DNA of 64,000 nt, from positions 62,001-126,000 of the forward strand of contig NZ_CP049868.1 of assembly GCF_011303555.1 (NCBI RefSeq), given 5' to 3'. The stretch's first letter is position 1. Every line of letters begins with the position of its first letter. The DNA comes from Pedobacter sp. HDW13. GTDB lineage: Bacteria; Bacteroidota; Bacteroidia; Sphingobacteriales; Sphingobacteriaceae. Of the stretch, positions 18,544 through 27,443 are shown one piece after another. Position numbers and translations under genes: made by a program. The notes beneath the pieces are model-generated. The model had not been told where the DNA came from. It was given only the letters and a program-made list of their open reading frames with translations, and did not search any database.

Positions 18544-18576
18544 CGTTATAACCTATAACTACACCATAACAAAATA

Positions 18577-19122
18577 ATGAAAAATAATTCAGATAGCCAG
18601 ATAATTACTGAGGAAACAGTAACTGGTAAAATATATCATATACGAGATCAAAAAGTGATGTTGGAAACTGACCTTGCTGAATTATACCAGGTAGATACCA
18701 AGCAATTGAAAAGACAAGTAAAAAGGAATCTGATTAGATTCCCTGAGGATTTCATGTTTGAACTTACGCTGGATGAACAAAAAGTTTTAAGGTGCCAATT
18801 TGGCACCTTAAAGCGTGGTCACCATTCAAAATATGGAATAATGGCTTTTACAGAACAAGGGGTTGCAATGCTTTCAAGTGTATTAAATAGTGAAACAGCA
18901 ATCCTCGTTAACATTGAGATTATCAGAACTTTTACAAAGATCATACGTCGACTGTTGGAATCAAGCACATTGAAAGCTGAAATAGAAAGGATCAAAAATC
19001 GATTAAATGATCACGATAAAAACATTGAAATTGTTTTCAGCTATCTCGATGAACTCATTAACCCAGTTCCACCGGAGCCTCAAAAACGTAGGAGGATCGG
19101 GTTTAGACCTGATATTTTATAA
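18577..19122 (+). CDS. ORF6N domain-containing protein
   Basis: This 181-residue protein has an ORF6N DNA-binding-type domain at about residues 12-105 (KIYHIRDQKVMLETDLAELY, then KRNLIRFPEDFMFELT, then YGIMAFTEQGVAMLSSVL). A charged coiled-coil tail follows, and a basic KRRRIGFRPDIL end. ORF6N proteins are frequent in phages and genomic islands and are thought to be antirepressor or regulatory DNA-binding proteins. It lies 33 bases after the integrase stop, in the same direction, and supports the view of an integrated element. The exact role is unknown. Confidence 0.9.
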   Translation: MKNNSDSQIITEETVTGKIYHIRDQKVMLETDLAELYQVDTKQLKRQVKRNLIRFPEDFMFELTLDEQKVLRCQFGTLKRGHHSKYGIMAFTEQGVAMLSSVLNSETAILVNIEIIRTFTKIIRRLLESSTLKAEIERIKNRLNDHDKNIEIVFSYLDELINPVPPEPQKRRRIGFRPDIL

Positions 19123-19188
19123 AAAATACTGGGGAGTAGAATAAATTTCCACTCCCCAATTTTATCCCAATTGTCAGTAATTATACTA

Positions 19189-21255
19189 TTAGACTTCCTT
19201 ATGGAAAAATTCAAAGTCTAACTCAATTTTAGAACATTCAGACAGATCCAAGCCGTTATTATTCTCAAGGTTACCATCTACAGTAAGTTCCCAAACAGCG
19301 AATGGACTAATTTCCATATATGGTTGAACACCATCAATTTCATAACTTCCAACCATGTTGGAAAATTTCATTTTTTTTTCTTCACCAATAGTATAATAAA
19401 AAGTTTTCACCACGGGGTAATGACTAAAATTGATTTCATTTTTTGTATTTGCTTTGATAAACTTCGAGTTTCCCATGTGCTTTAATTTTAGAAACAGAAG
19501 GTTAGTATCTGTTTTAACGTTATCTAAACGTAGTTTGATCGTTTTCACAAAAACCTCGGAAAAGTCTGCCAGAAAGTTATTTTTCGTATCAATTCTGAAA
19601 ATCAGGGTGTGCACTTTCTGGTCGTCCCCGTTAATAAATTTTTGAAATGAAATTTTATAATCTTCCTTTCTTATTTCAACAGGCTTCAAAGTTTCTTTAA
19701 GTTCCCTCCCATACCCTTCAGTGATTAAATAATCCAAAAGAAGGCTTGAATTCTTCATAATTCCATCGTTAAGGAATAACTCAAGATCCTTTTTATAATA
19801 TTGAGAAAGAAACGGCCTATTGGTCAGCGTAAAATAGGATATTGATTTATTTTGGATATAAAGTAATTTTAGGAAATATAACTTTGCTGTAGAGTATGAA
19901 TCAATTAGCAAGCTTTGGTCACTGTAAGAAAGCGAAGTCTGATCATCCATGAAATTAATCTTTTTCAGGATAAGATTGCTATCCTTCAATGACTGTATTT
20001 TGGAAATATTCAGACAGATATTTAAGAAGTATGAAGTATATTCTATTCTTTTCTGATTTGTAATATCGCAAAAATCAATGAATGATAAAACTTCATTCTG
20101 GTAAATCCTTGCTTCATCGAATTCCAAAACAAATGATTTCATCTGCTCCAAAAATTCCTTTTTATTGAATTCCTCTGCATTGTTTGCATCAAAATGTATT
20201 GATATCAATTCATCCTTTTTTTCAAGGCTATTGTATTGCCCCACCACATCAGATAATTTATTGATACTTGAGATAAAATCATTTCCCTTTCCCTGGATTC
20301 CCCTCACCCTATTTACAATTGAATTCTCTCCGCCATCATTAAAAACAGAATTCCAACTGTCAAGATCAAACCCAGGTTCATTTTCACCGATCAGGTCAGA
20401 AAAGTCAGATAATATTGATTTTGAATCAGAAAGAAGTGAAGTGAACGCTCCAACTGTCCCCACGCCGCTGTATATTGCAACCCCGATACTCACTAATTTG
20501 GTAACAGTATTTAACATATTGGCAAGATTACAATCATCTTTGGCAGATCTAACCGCCCTCTTGAAGAATTCTTCTTTTTCCAGTATGCTATTTCTATAAA
20601 CTGAAATCCGGTTTTGCCTCTGCCCGATTTCTACATTTAATTTTTCAGCAGTTGAGATCAGTTCTGTATTTTCAACAATGAGTTTAATCCAGCTCTGTTC
20701 GTTAGAATTTATTATTTCTTGGGATTTGGCCTTAAATACTACTTTATCCTGGGTATTGCTTAGAATCTCATTTATTTTGTTTTTAAAATCCTTGAGAGGA
20801 ACATATAACTTTTCTATTTCGTCCCCTATAAAGCTAGAACCAAGGATATTAATATGGTTACTTGTATATCCGAAGAAATCAAGGCTCTGGTTAATTTGGT
20901 TAAAATAAATCCTTGCCCTATCAAATAGTGGCAGATAGAACGTCTGGGGTTCCTGACGGAGATACCTTGAAATATCCATACAGTCCAGATACTGAAATCC
21001 TGATTTTTTTATTGTAGAACAAATTTCGATGATCCATTCTAAAATTTGTCTTGCCTGGTCAATGTTGTTATTGATATACTGGTACTCGGCTTCGAGCAAC
21101 ATAATCCTAAAGTAGGACGTAGGAAGTTTTGAAGCTATGGTAAGATTATCGTCATTTAAAACAAAAATTCCCGAAATTCCTTCGCTGCCGGTATTTCCAT
21201 CACTCCCATATTCACCATATTCCTGTGACCTATCAATCCCTGAAGGATGCGGCAT
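19189..21255 (-). CDS. Large protein, C-terminal part: possible TPR-like helices and beta-sandwich end
   Basis: This 688-residue frame begins with a short collagen-like stretch (GSDGNTGSEGISG near residue 17). A helical region follows (about 35-200). A hydrophobic segment near 265-300 (VSIGVAIYSGVGTVGAFTSLL) could insert into a membrane. Further helical and beta regions come after it. The end, SPFAVWELTVDGNLENNNGL followed by DLS and an IELDFEF strand, recalls C-terminal parts of Tc-toxin-A-like proteins, but that likeness is weak and only from memory. The collagen-like start continues the repeat pattern of the upstream frame, so the two are probably one protein of about 1037 residues interrupted by a single-base deletion in the T run at 21255-21258. 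The function is unknown. Confidence 0.7.
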   Translation of the reverse strand: MPHPSGIDRSQEYGEYGSDGNTGSEGISGIFVLNDDNLTIASKLPTSYFRIMLLEAEYQYINNNIDQARQILEWIIEICSTIKKSGFQYLDCMDISRYLRQEPQTFYLPLFDRARIYFNQINQSLDFFGYTSNHINILGSSFIGDEIEKLYVPLKDFKNKINEILSNTQDKVVFKAKSQEIINSNEQSWIKLIVENTELISTAEKLNVEIGQRQNRISVYRNSILEKEEFFKRAVRSAKDDCNLANMLNTVTKLVSIGVAIYSGVGTVGAFTSLLSDSKSILSDFSDLIGENEPGFDLDSWNSVFNDGGENSIVNRVRGIQGKGNDFISSINKLSDVVGQYNSLEKKDELISIHFDANNAEEFNKKEFLEQMKSFVLEFDEARIYQNEVLSFIDFCDITNQKRIEYTSYFLNICLNISKIQSLKDSNLILKKINFMDDQTSLSYSDQSLLIDSYSTAKLYFLKLLYIQNKSISYFTLTNRPFLSQYYKKDLELFLNDGIMKNSSLLLDYLITEGYGRELKETLKPVEIRKEDYKISFQKFINGDDQKVHTLIFRIDTKNNFLADFSEVFVKTIKLRLDNVKTDTNLLFLKLKHMGNSKFIKANTKNEINFSHYPVVKTFYYTIGEEKKMKFSNMVGSYEIDGVQPYMEISPFAVWELTVDGNLENNNGLDLSECSKIELDFEFFHKEV

Positions 21256-22301
21256 TTTCCTTCCTGGTCAAAGTTATCTGTTATGTAGTTTTTTATTTCT
21301 TCCGAATTCCTACATATATTATAATTGCCTTCATCAAAACTGTAACCTCCGCCCCAGGGATTTTTATATTCAAACTTACTCTTAACAATCCGCTCGAAAT
21401 TAGTTAGGGTCATTTCCGCAGCAACAAACATAAAATACTTACTAACGCCACCTATACCTCCATGTGTCCGTCTGAAATTATTTGTTTTGTCATCAAGATA
21501 CTTCCCTCCCTTTCCCCCTGTCCCACCTTTCCCAGGTTTACTTTCTATTACAATATCTGAAGATGAATGATTATAGACATCAATCCTGCCTCCATTTCCC
21601 CCATTGCCTCCATCAGCTCCTTTGCCACCATTACCCGGTCTAGTCCCGTCTTCTCCTTTGAATATGGAGAATCTAATATAATCCTTTACATAAGCGCCCC
21701 CAAACTCACCTTCTATGTACTGGCCTGAATACAATATTGATTGTTGTTCTAATTTTTTATAGGTTGGAAAGGATAGGGCGTTGCGTCCATCTAGACCGAA
21801 ATCACCATTTTGTCCATCATTTCCATTTCCACCGTTTGTTATAATCTTAAGCTGACCGGAAATGTTTTCTGAATAGATTTCGACATTACCTCCATTTTGT
21901 CCATTTATATCATAAAGTATGCCATCAGGTCTTTTGTTATCTGCATCATCTCCATCCGGGTTGTCTCCATTTTTATCCTTCCGTGATCCTTTCTGTAGAG
22001 CCTTTTCCAAGGCATCATTACCTGAAGTATCTATTATCGCGTTATTATTTGCATAAATATTCCTACAAAAGATCAATAGATCAGCCCCATGAACCTGAAA
22101 CGTTCCGTCGATATACAAATTATAACATAGGAAAACTATCTTCTGTTTAATTCCTTTTTTGATTGATTCAGCTTTCGTGGAAAGGTCGATATTGTTTAGC
22201 CTTAAATTAAATTCTTGAATCAATAGTTCGTTGTCAAGGAAGCTGTCAATTTGAATTTCTTCATTGTGTAGATAATCATCTGTCTTGATAATTGCTGGCA
22301 T
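21156..22301 (-). CDS. Large protein, N-terminal part: glycine-rich collagen-like domain
   Basis: This frame starts at the ATG at 22301 (an upstream GTG at 22367 is less likely). It encodes an N-terminal region with a beta-rich segment (IVFLCYNLYIDGTFQVHGA near residue 60), then a long Gly/Asn/Asp-rich part with GGNGNDGQNGDFGLDGRNA, GGKGADGGNGGNGGRIDVY and GKGGTGGKGG blocks between about 95 and 270. Similar glycine-rich modules occur in very large bacterial and fungal surface or toxin-like proteins. No signal peptide is seen. The last 33 residues before its stop look like out-of-frame translation of the next part; adding one base near 21255 fuses it to the 688-residue frame. Confidence 0.65.
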   Translation of the reverse strand: MPAIIKTDDYLHNEEIQIDSFLDNELLIQEFNLRLNNIDLSTKAESIKKGIKQKIVFLCYNLYIDGTFQVHGADLLIFCRNIYANNNAIIDTSGNDALEKALQKGSRKDKNGDNPDGDDADNKRPDGILYDINGQNGGNVEIYSENISGQLKIITNGGNGNDGQNGDFGLDGRNALSFPTYKKLEQQSILYSGQYIEGEFGGAYVKDYIRFSIFKGEDGTRPGNGGKGADGGNGGNGGRIDVYNHSSSDIVIESKPGKGGTGGKGGKYLDDKTNNFRRTHGGIGGVSKYFMFVAAEMTLTNFERIVKSKFEYKNPWGGGYSFDEGNYNICRNSEEIKNYITDNFDQEGKCRILQGLIGHRNMVNMGVMEIPAAKEFREFLF

Positions 22302-22367
22302 AGTCTTTTTGGTTAGAGTGTTAATAAATTGCAGACCAGATATTTGCGATGGTGGTCGGTAGATCAC

Positions 22368-22619
22368 AACAAATACACTGTAGGTTTCTGGCCTATTTGC
22401 TTAATTAATATAAATATAATTTTTATTTTAAAAATCTGACCGAGAAGCCTTATTCAGCTCAAACTTTTTATTAGGATCCCTATTTAACCATTTAAGTGAG
22501 AAAGTCATTCAGGTAAACATGATATGATAATCATATACACCTCGGAGGCAGTTTGTCTCCAAGGTAAATATTAGGTGAACAAAAAATATTCCGTCAGTAT
22601 CGAACATTAAAAATCATTG
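22368..22619. other. Upstream region of the collagen-like gene
   Basis: This AT-rich stretch of about 250 bases lies between the collagen-like gene and the radC remnant and contains no open frame I can support. It should hold the promoter of the minus-strand gene, but I cannot pick out a convincing -7/-33 pair. Confidence 0.4.
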
Positions 22620-22768
22620 TTAAGTGAAGATTCTTCGACCAAGTTCAATAGCTGCCAGCACCACACTGGATCTTGCTGAACCGATGCCTTTAAACCTTGA
22701 TAAGTCAGCATGTTTCATGCCAGCCAAACCTTTCAGGTCGGCCCCACTCGTTTTAAAGATCTCATTGC
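22620..22768 (-). pseudogene. radC: radC (UPF0758) N-terminal fragment
   Basis: Read on the minus strand, this stretch encodes about 49 codons ending in a stop at 22620-22622. They match the helix-hairpin-helix part of RadC-family proteins: a GLAGMKHADLSRFKGIGSAR stretch followed by SSVVLAAIELGRRI. The catalytic JAB domain is absent; the frame simply stops after Phe-Thr. On the other side it runs directly into an unrelated outer-membrane-barrel fragment. It is therefore a truncated remnant, probably from a mobile element. Confidence 0.7.
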
Positions 22769-23354
22769 CAATCTTGTCTTCACGGGAAATTATAAGCATA
22801 TAACAGATGCGATTTCAACTTTTGATACAACAAATGTAAGCAACGTACGTATCCGGACTTATCGCAATCTAGCCAGCCGAAACGATTATAACGGCAACCT
22901 ATCTATAAATTTCTATCTTTTGCCGCGCTTTACTGTTCAGTTATTCACAAACCACATTTTTGGAGCATTTAAGGTTAGCGAAAAAAAATCCACAAGTGCT
23001 TACCGCTGGTCAAACGGGCTCACCCTGGGTTTTACACCCGTGCCGAATATCAGATTAGGCGCAAACTCGAGTATCAGCGGGGGTTCAAGTTTTCAATCCA
23101 AAACAAAAGCACAAATTAACACCGGTTTATCCGCTACCTACATTAAAAGCAAACTAAATTTCAGCCTATCCATTAATAACCTTCATCAACCTTATTTTAA
23201 TAACTATAACTGGATATACGGATATGGCTACCAAACCTCCAGCCAAAGTAGGAGCAGGTGAATAGCAGGTAATTTAAGCATCAATTATAGCTTTGGTAAG
23301 CCAGCTAAAACAACTGGGGCTACAGGAAAGGAAATCAAAAAAGATGATATGTAA
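22768..23354 (+). pseudogene. Outer-membrane beta-barrel protein, C-terminal remnant
   Basis: This frame encodes the last 190 or so residues of an outer_membrane_beta-barrel (OMP_b-brl_3-type, TonB-receptor-like) protein. Alternating beta strands are visible (NGNLSINFYLLPRFTVQLFT; LSATYIKSKLNFSLSINNL), and the family-type C-terminus NLSINYSFGKPAK lies just before a DDM end at 23354. An in-frame TGA at 23259-23261 interrupts it, and the signal peptide, plug and most of the barrel are missing. The left edge abuts the radC remnant in opposite orientation, marking a deletion or rearrangement junction. An ATG at 22710 lies inside the radC remnant and is not a true start. Confidence 0.75.
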
Positions 23355-23892
23355 ATGCCTGGTTATAGCGCGCTATTTAAAGGTCAACTACAGCCTTAAT
23401 TTTTAGTATAAAGGCTCATTCAACCACGATAAAAATATCTACTCCAGCATTTTACCCATCTTGGGAGTGCCCTCAGTAAACTTCCAAATTATAAGTATCT
23501 GATGATACCTCTTATTCTTAAAAACCTATCGCTACATCTGTAACCCATTAACTGAAGGAATACTGATGAGAACGAAAAATAAAAGCTTACCGTTTATGTT
23601 TATTTGGTATTCGATTAATTCCATGTAGTAAAATTGGCGGATTCAATTTGGCAATAAATACCGGGAACTTATCAACCTAGGTTATGCGTGCCTGCTCTTA
23701 TCTTCGCAACAGGGATAGCAGCGGATACCTGCTCTGTGGTTAAGGCCCGCCTGCGTATGGGCAGATAGCTCGGCAGTTGCCCAAACAATATAAAAAGCTA
23801 CCATCAAAATTTAAATTAACCGTGCATCAATAAAAAACATATAAAGTTGCTGGGGGCTCCGCCCCAATATGATGAATAAAACAGTTTGTCAA
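23355..23892. other. Gene-free decayed interval
   Basis: I find no supportable gene in this interval. Around 23700-23785 there is GC-richer DNA with GGATAGCAGCGGATA and CAGATAGCTCGG strings, resembling the small intergenic elements scattered in Sphingobacteriaceae genomes, in a degraded form. A GGGGCTCCGCCCC hairpin occurs near 23855. The rest looks like non-functional sequence. Confidence 0.35.
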
Positions 23893-23924
23893 ATAAAAAA
23901 GCCACTGATTTCTACCAGTGGCTT
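23893..23924 (-). terminator. Terminator of the histone H1-like gene
   Basis: On the minus strand AAGCCACTG and CAGTGGCTT form a stem around an 8-base loop, followed by TTTTATTT. It begins about 25 bases after the stop of the small histone-like gene. Confidence 0.8.
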
Positions 23925-23947
23925 AATTTCCCAAAACAGTCTCCTGT

Positions 23948-24127
23948 TTATTTTGCGCTGTTTTTTTTCTCGGTAACCTCAGCCCTGATCTCCTGGGCCA
24001 GGTTTTTAAGATCCTGCATCGCCTTACGTACGCGTGTACCAGCTGCTGCGTTTCCACCATCATAAAATTTCGTTACATCGGCTTCTACTGAAGCAATTAC
24101 TTCTTTTACCTGTTTGAATTTGTCCAT
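23948..24127 (-). CDS. Histone H1-like (Hc1-type) small protein
   Basis: This 59-residue protein starts MDKFKQVKEVIASVEADVTK and continues through FYDGGNAAAGTRVRKAMQDL to a lysine-rich end. The NAAAGTRVRKAMQDLK core is the signature of the small Hc1/histone H1-like proteins widespread in Bacteroidota. They are presumed to bind DNA and help compact the nucleoid. Length and composition are normal for the family. It has its own terminator and seems monocistronic. It is intact although the surrounding DNA is decayed. Confidence 0.88.
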   Translation of the reverse strand: MDKFKQVKEVIASVEADVTKFYDGGNAAAGTRVRKAMQDLKNLAQEIRAEVTEKKNSAK

Positions 24128-24230
24128 AACTGTTTTTTAAAGGTCCAAAAGACCTGGATATTAAATTATTTTATCTGGAAAAATCTTATTCCAGCCCCAA
24201 AACTAAACATTTCAGTGATAAAGCAAAGAA

Positions 24231-24560
24231 CTATTGAAAATCCAGATACCCCGCATCACTGCTTACCCCTATCGCGTTTGCCCTCCAGAGGATAAAGCCC
24301 ATCCTTCCACAGCATTCTGCAACAAAGTACTCGATATCTGCGGGCACGTCATTTACGATGCGGTAACGGATCTTGTATTTCGGGGTATAACTGATATAAA
24401 CCACCAGGTCATCATCTGAAAACCCCCTCCCCGATAAAGCCTTAAAATGCACTTCCTGAAGATCCTTTGCAGTACGAACCAGTCGGTCGTTCATTACTTT
24501 AGCCAATGCTTTCTCGGGCTTAAAATCTGTCTCTAAAATCGCCAGTACAGTTACGGTCAT
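24231..24560 (-). CDS. Hypothetical protein, 109 residues
   Basis: I do not recognise this family. The protein is soluble with no signal peptide and appears to be a compact mixed alpha/beta fold: a beta start (MTVTVLAILE), a helix with KALAKVMNDRLVRTAKDLQE, beta strands DDLVVYISYTP and KIRYRIV, and a helix containing EYFVAECCGRMGFILWRAN. Codon use resembles neighbouring genes and the ATG is good. It lies 100 bases upstream of the histone-like gene, in the same direction, but probably has its own promoter. Confidence 0.6.
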   Translation of the reverse strand: MTVTVLAILETDFKPEKALAKVMNDRLVRTAKDLQEVHFKALSGRGFSDDDLVVYISYTPKYKIRYRIVNDVPADIEYFVAECCGRMGFILWRANAIGVSSDAGYLDFQ

Positions 24561-25187
24561 AAGGCAAAAATATACTGAAAGGTGAAATTATCAAGCCCTG
24601 GAATATAAGCATCTGAAAATGAGTGACAATATTTTTCATGGTGCCTTTCCTTTGGATTACTTACCGCATTTTCAGCAGATCAACCCTATTTATTGTATAA
24701 TCCTTTTAGCGACCCCAATGATTTCCCCGGTAAAAATTGACATCCTTTGGGACAACGGTCTACACTAAGCTATTCAATAGTATAAAATATCTAGTTTTAT
24801 ATTCAGCGTATTATTTAAGCAGTAATTATAAAAAGTGAAAACAACAAAAAACTAAACTGGCTAAAACATGAAAAAGTCCAATTAAAAACTTCATTAAAAC
24901 ATTATTTTCCAGCGCTAAAAACCTCGCGGGCTTTTTTACGTATTATATCCGGTAAGGATTGAGAGCCTTACATCAACAGTCAGTTGAGCGCATTAATTTG
25001 GGGATAATCATTAATTTGATTGTCCCTTTTTTTATCCTTAGAACTTATTTGGCTTCGGGAGCCTTTAACGAAGACTTCAACAAACGCTGCAAATCCTTCT
25101 TCCCGACAAAAAATTTAGACTGAGCTTGAGTGTTTGCTAAACGCCCTGAACTTTTTATATTTATCAAGTCTAAACTGACCTTTCAAC
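24561..25187. other. Gene-free interval
   Basis: About 630 bases with short AT-rich stretches and no supportable gene. A GCGCTAAAAACCTCGCGGGC segment followed by six T near 24915-24940 faintly resembles a terminator, but its stem is poor. Confidence 0.35.
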
Positions 25188-25496
25188 ATGAGAATAGAAG
25201 AATCGAGTGAATATGTTAAGGCAAGGGCTGTATTGCTTGCCGAATACTTTAGCCCGCGCGGCTGGGTGGTTACCGCGGGTAAGAATAATTGCATATTGAT
25301 ATATGTGCAAGATGAAAAACTATCCGAATGCAATTCCGATAAGCTAATGGAAATAATTGCCGAATCTGATTATTACGTCAAGTCGACGGTCTTGAGAACA
25401 AGCGGAGTTACCTACAGGTTTTATCTTAAAGGTGATTTCTTAAAAAGCCTGGACGTATTTCCAACCGGCAAGTTTGATGTTTATAATGATGACTAA
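25188..25496 (+). CDS. Hypothetical protein, 102 residues
   Basis: I do not recognise this family. The protein starts MRIEESSEYVKARAVLLAEY, then has strands VVTAGKNNCILIYV, a helix LSECNSDKLMEIIAES, and an all-beta end with VTYRFYLKGDFLKSLDVF. It is acidic, lacks a signal peptide and is probably cytoplasmic. A strong terminator follows the stop, supporting a genuine gene. It stands isolated between gene-poor stretches. Confidence 0.6.
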   Translation: MRIEESSEYVKARAVLLAEYFSPRGWVVTAGKNNCILIYVQDEKLSECNSDKLMEIIAESDYYVKSTVLRTSGVTYRFYLKGDFLKSLDVFPTGKFDVYNDD

Positions 25497-26128
25497 GCCG
25501 GTCAAAATACCAATTACATAGAAGATGGTCTAAGGGAAAAAGCGGAAATCCTATCTCGAAATTCCGCTTTTTTCTTATTATGTGACCAAACAATTTGGTA
25601 GATGTATTCTATAGACAATTTTACTGTTGAAATGTTTTAAAAAAGTGCAGATTTGTCCGGAGCATCTCAATCCACTTCCTTTTTTGTGTTACCATCGGGA
25701 TTATACGGTCAGCACTTGTTGGGTCTTGTGCTGATTACCGTTGGCTTCGTCTACCGCTTTCTACATTATTAAAAGGTTACGACTAAATGTATCCAGATAA
25801 GAACTGCAATACACATTGTAATGGCCCGTCATTGGTAATGACCGAAAAATTGGTTCCAGATTCAAAATTCCTTACGGATATCTTTACACATAGTACATTT
25901 CTCACATCTTCCGCTTTTTCAGCACAATGAAATCTGAAATTAGATAAAGTGTGATGACCTGATATTTAAATAGTGTGAAATTTCTTTTAAATTCCATTGT
26001 TCCTGGCCTGTTTTCCGTGTTCCGACAGATTGATGCTAATCCGGTTGATTATTTAGCCTATATCGCAGAATAATGACCTGATTTAAGCCCTTAAATTTAG
26101 TAAATCACTAACTAAATATAATAACTTC
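25497..26128. other. Gene-free interval with a terminator at its left edge
   Basis: Apart from the terminator at 25537-25572 I find no supportable gene here. The right end should contain the promoter of the polysaccharide-lyase-like lipoprotein gene starting at 26129; no clear -7/-33 pair stands out. Confidence 0.4.
25537..25572 (+). terminator. Terminator after the 102-residue hypothetical gene
   Basis: AAAAAGCGGAA at 25537-25547 and TTCCGCTTTTT at 25562-25572 form a stem with a 14-base loop, followed by more T residues. It lies 40 bases after the stop. Confidence 0.85.
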
Positions 26129-26923
26129 ATGAAAACACTTAAACCAGTAATGCTCGCGCTTACCTGCGCCGCCGTAATGCAGTATAGCTGCAAAAAGCAA
26201 ACAACAGCTGAAATCCCAACAGAGCTGATCAAAAATACCGGAAAGATGCAGAACACTGCCTCGGGTGGGGTACAGATCATGTCAGTGCTCTTTAATGGAG
26301 ATGCTTCGAATGGGTCTGCAAACGTCTGGAAAGACATCAATATTGAAGGTACAGGAACCGTAACTACGGTGAATGACGAGACAGGAACCCTTACCTGGAA
26401 ATTTCTGAAACCTGCAAATAGCCACAGAACCGAGGGACATGGAGCCAAGAACTATGAAGCCCAGGATGGAGATGAAATATACATTGGCTGGACCAGCAAA
26501 ATCTATATGCCAACCAGTTTAAAAACAGAGGCCATATTTCAATGGAAATCATATCCCACAGCAGGATCGCTACAAAACCATCCTTTGATGCTCAGGACCA
26601 ATGCGGGAAATCTGGAGCTCCAGCACTTTGATGATAACCACGTGGCGACCGTCCCATGGTCAACTACACTGGCAGTGAATACCTGGCTCAAATTCGTTAT
26701 CCGGATGAAAGTATCCCGGGATCCTGCTGTCGGTTATATCGAATTCTGGTACAACGGGGTTAAACAGACCCTTTCAAATGGGAGTCAGCGGTTATATTGC
26801 AGAACCTTAGATGTAGACTACTGTGACCCGAAATGGGGTGTTTATGGTGGTGATGCTTCACAGGCTACCCATTTTGTCAAAAAAATACGGATAGCGACCA
26901 GCTATGCCGATGCGGCTCAATAA
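26129..26923 (+). CDS. Polysaccharide-lyase-like lipoprotein (heparin-lyase-I / PL20 type fold)
   Basis: This 264-residue protein has a lipoprotein signal with Cys at about residue 21 (QYSC followed by KK), so it is probably anchored at the outer membrane. The mature part looks like a concanavalin-type polysaccharide lyase: WKFLKPANSHRTEGHGAKNY near 90, DGDEIYIGWTSKIYMP near 112, AIFQWKSYP near 135, WLKFVIRMKVS near 178, GYIEFWYNG near 195 and PKWGVYGG near 230. These resemble the heparin lyase I/PL20 family, some members of which cleave glucuronan. The exact substrate is inferred only. It stands alone at the edge of the glycan locus, upstream of the AraC regulator. Confidence 0.65.
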   Translation: MKTLKPVMLALTCAAVMQYSCKKQTTAEIPTELIKNTGKMQNTASGGVQIMSVLFNGDASNGSANVWKDINIEGTGTVTTVNDETGTLTWKFLKPANSHRTEGHGAKNYEAQDGDEIYIGWTSKIYMPTSLKTEAIFQWKSYPTAGSLQNHPLMLRTNAGNLELQHFDDNHVATVPWSTTLAVNTWLKFVIRMKVSRDPAVGYIEFWYNGVKQTLSNGSQRLYCRTLDVDYCDPKWGVYGGDASQATHFVKKIRIATSYADAAQ

Positions 26924-27443
26924 GGCCATAAGATAACCAACGACAAAATGTTAACAGCATCTTGTCATTGGTTATCATCTATCATTTTGGTGAACCCTTA
27001 AGGTTATACTAATCTTCACATAAAGAAAGAAGTAGATTCAGCAGGAATAATGGGAAGCCATGCATGATCAATTTCAGCTAAACATGCCGTAATTCGGCGT
27101 TAAGGCATCTATTACGGCTTTAATTAACCGTGATCGTATCCAGGTTAACCCCATACAGGACACCATAAAAATCAGAGATAAAGTTACAGGGACAATTGCA
27201 GTGATATATATTCTGAATATATGGGCTGGCTTTTCATTTTCCAATCTACACCAATTAATATCGGCATACCTCTCAGTCCCGGAGACTGTTTTTAAAGCTC
27301 ACCATTGCTTAATCAACATAGAGAGGGGCATTTGCACATTTGATTTATTGGAAATTTAGATTATTCAACTATATTAACAGTATTTCAAATCAATATATTA
27401 TTTTGCTGTATATTTAATTGACCAAATATATACGAATACTACT
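26924..27443. other. Interval with hairpin, between lyase and AraC genes
   Basis: The 520-base gap contains the hairpin at 26932-26976 and otherwise AT-rich sequence without a supportable gene. The promoter of the AraC gene must lie near its right end. Confidence 0.4.
26932..26976 (+). terminator. Long hairpin after the lyase-like gene
   Basis: Arms at 26932-26950 and 26958-26976 (both starting or ending with GATAACCAA/TTGGTTATC) pair over 19 positions, two of them G-U, around a 7-base loop. It starts ten bases after the stop. There is no good T run, so it may protect the 3' end or act as a weak terminator. Confidence 0.6.

Noticed and set aside
23690..23790. Possible RNA gene in the GC-richer segment
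   Set aside because: The hairpins are poor, and the strings look like a degraded intergenic element rather than a structured RNA.
25047..25189. Short basic minus-strand frames ending near 25047 and starting near 25189
   Set aside because: Two short frames could be joined into a 47-residue basic protein, but this needs a frameshift of the opposite sign to all others, and its ATG overlaps the start of the plus-strand gene at 25188.
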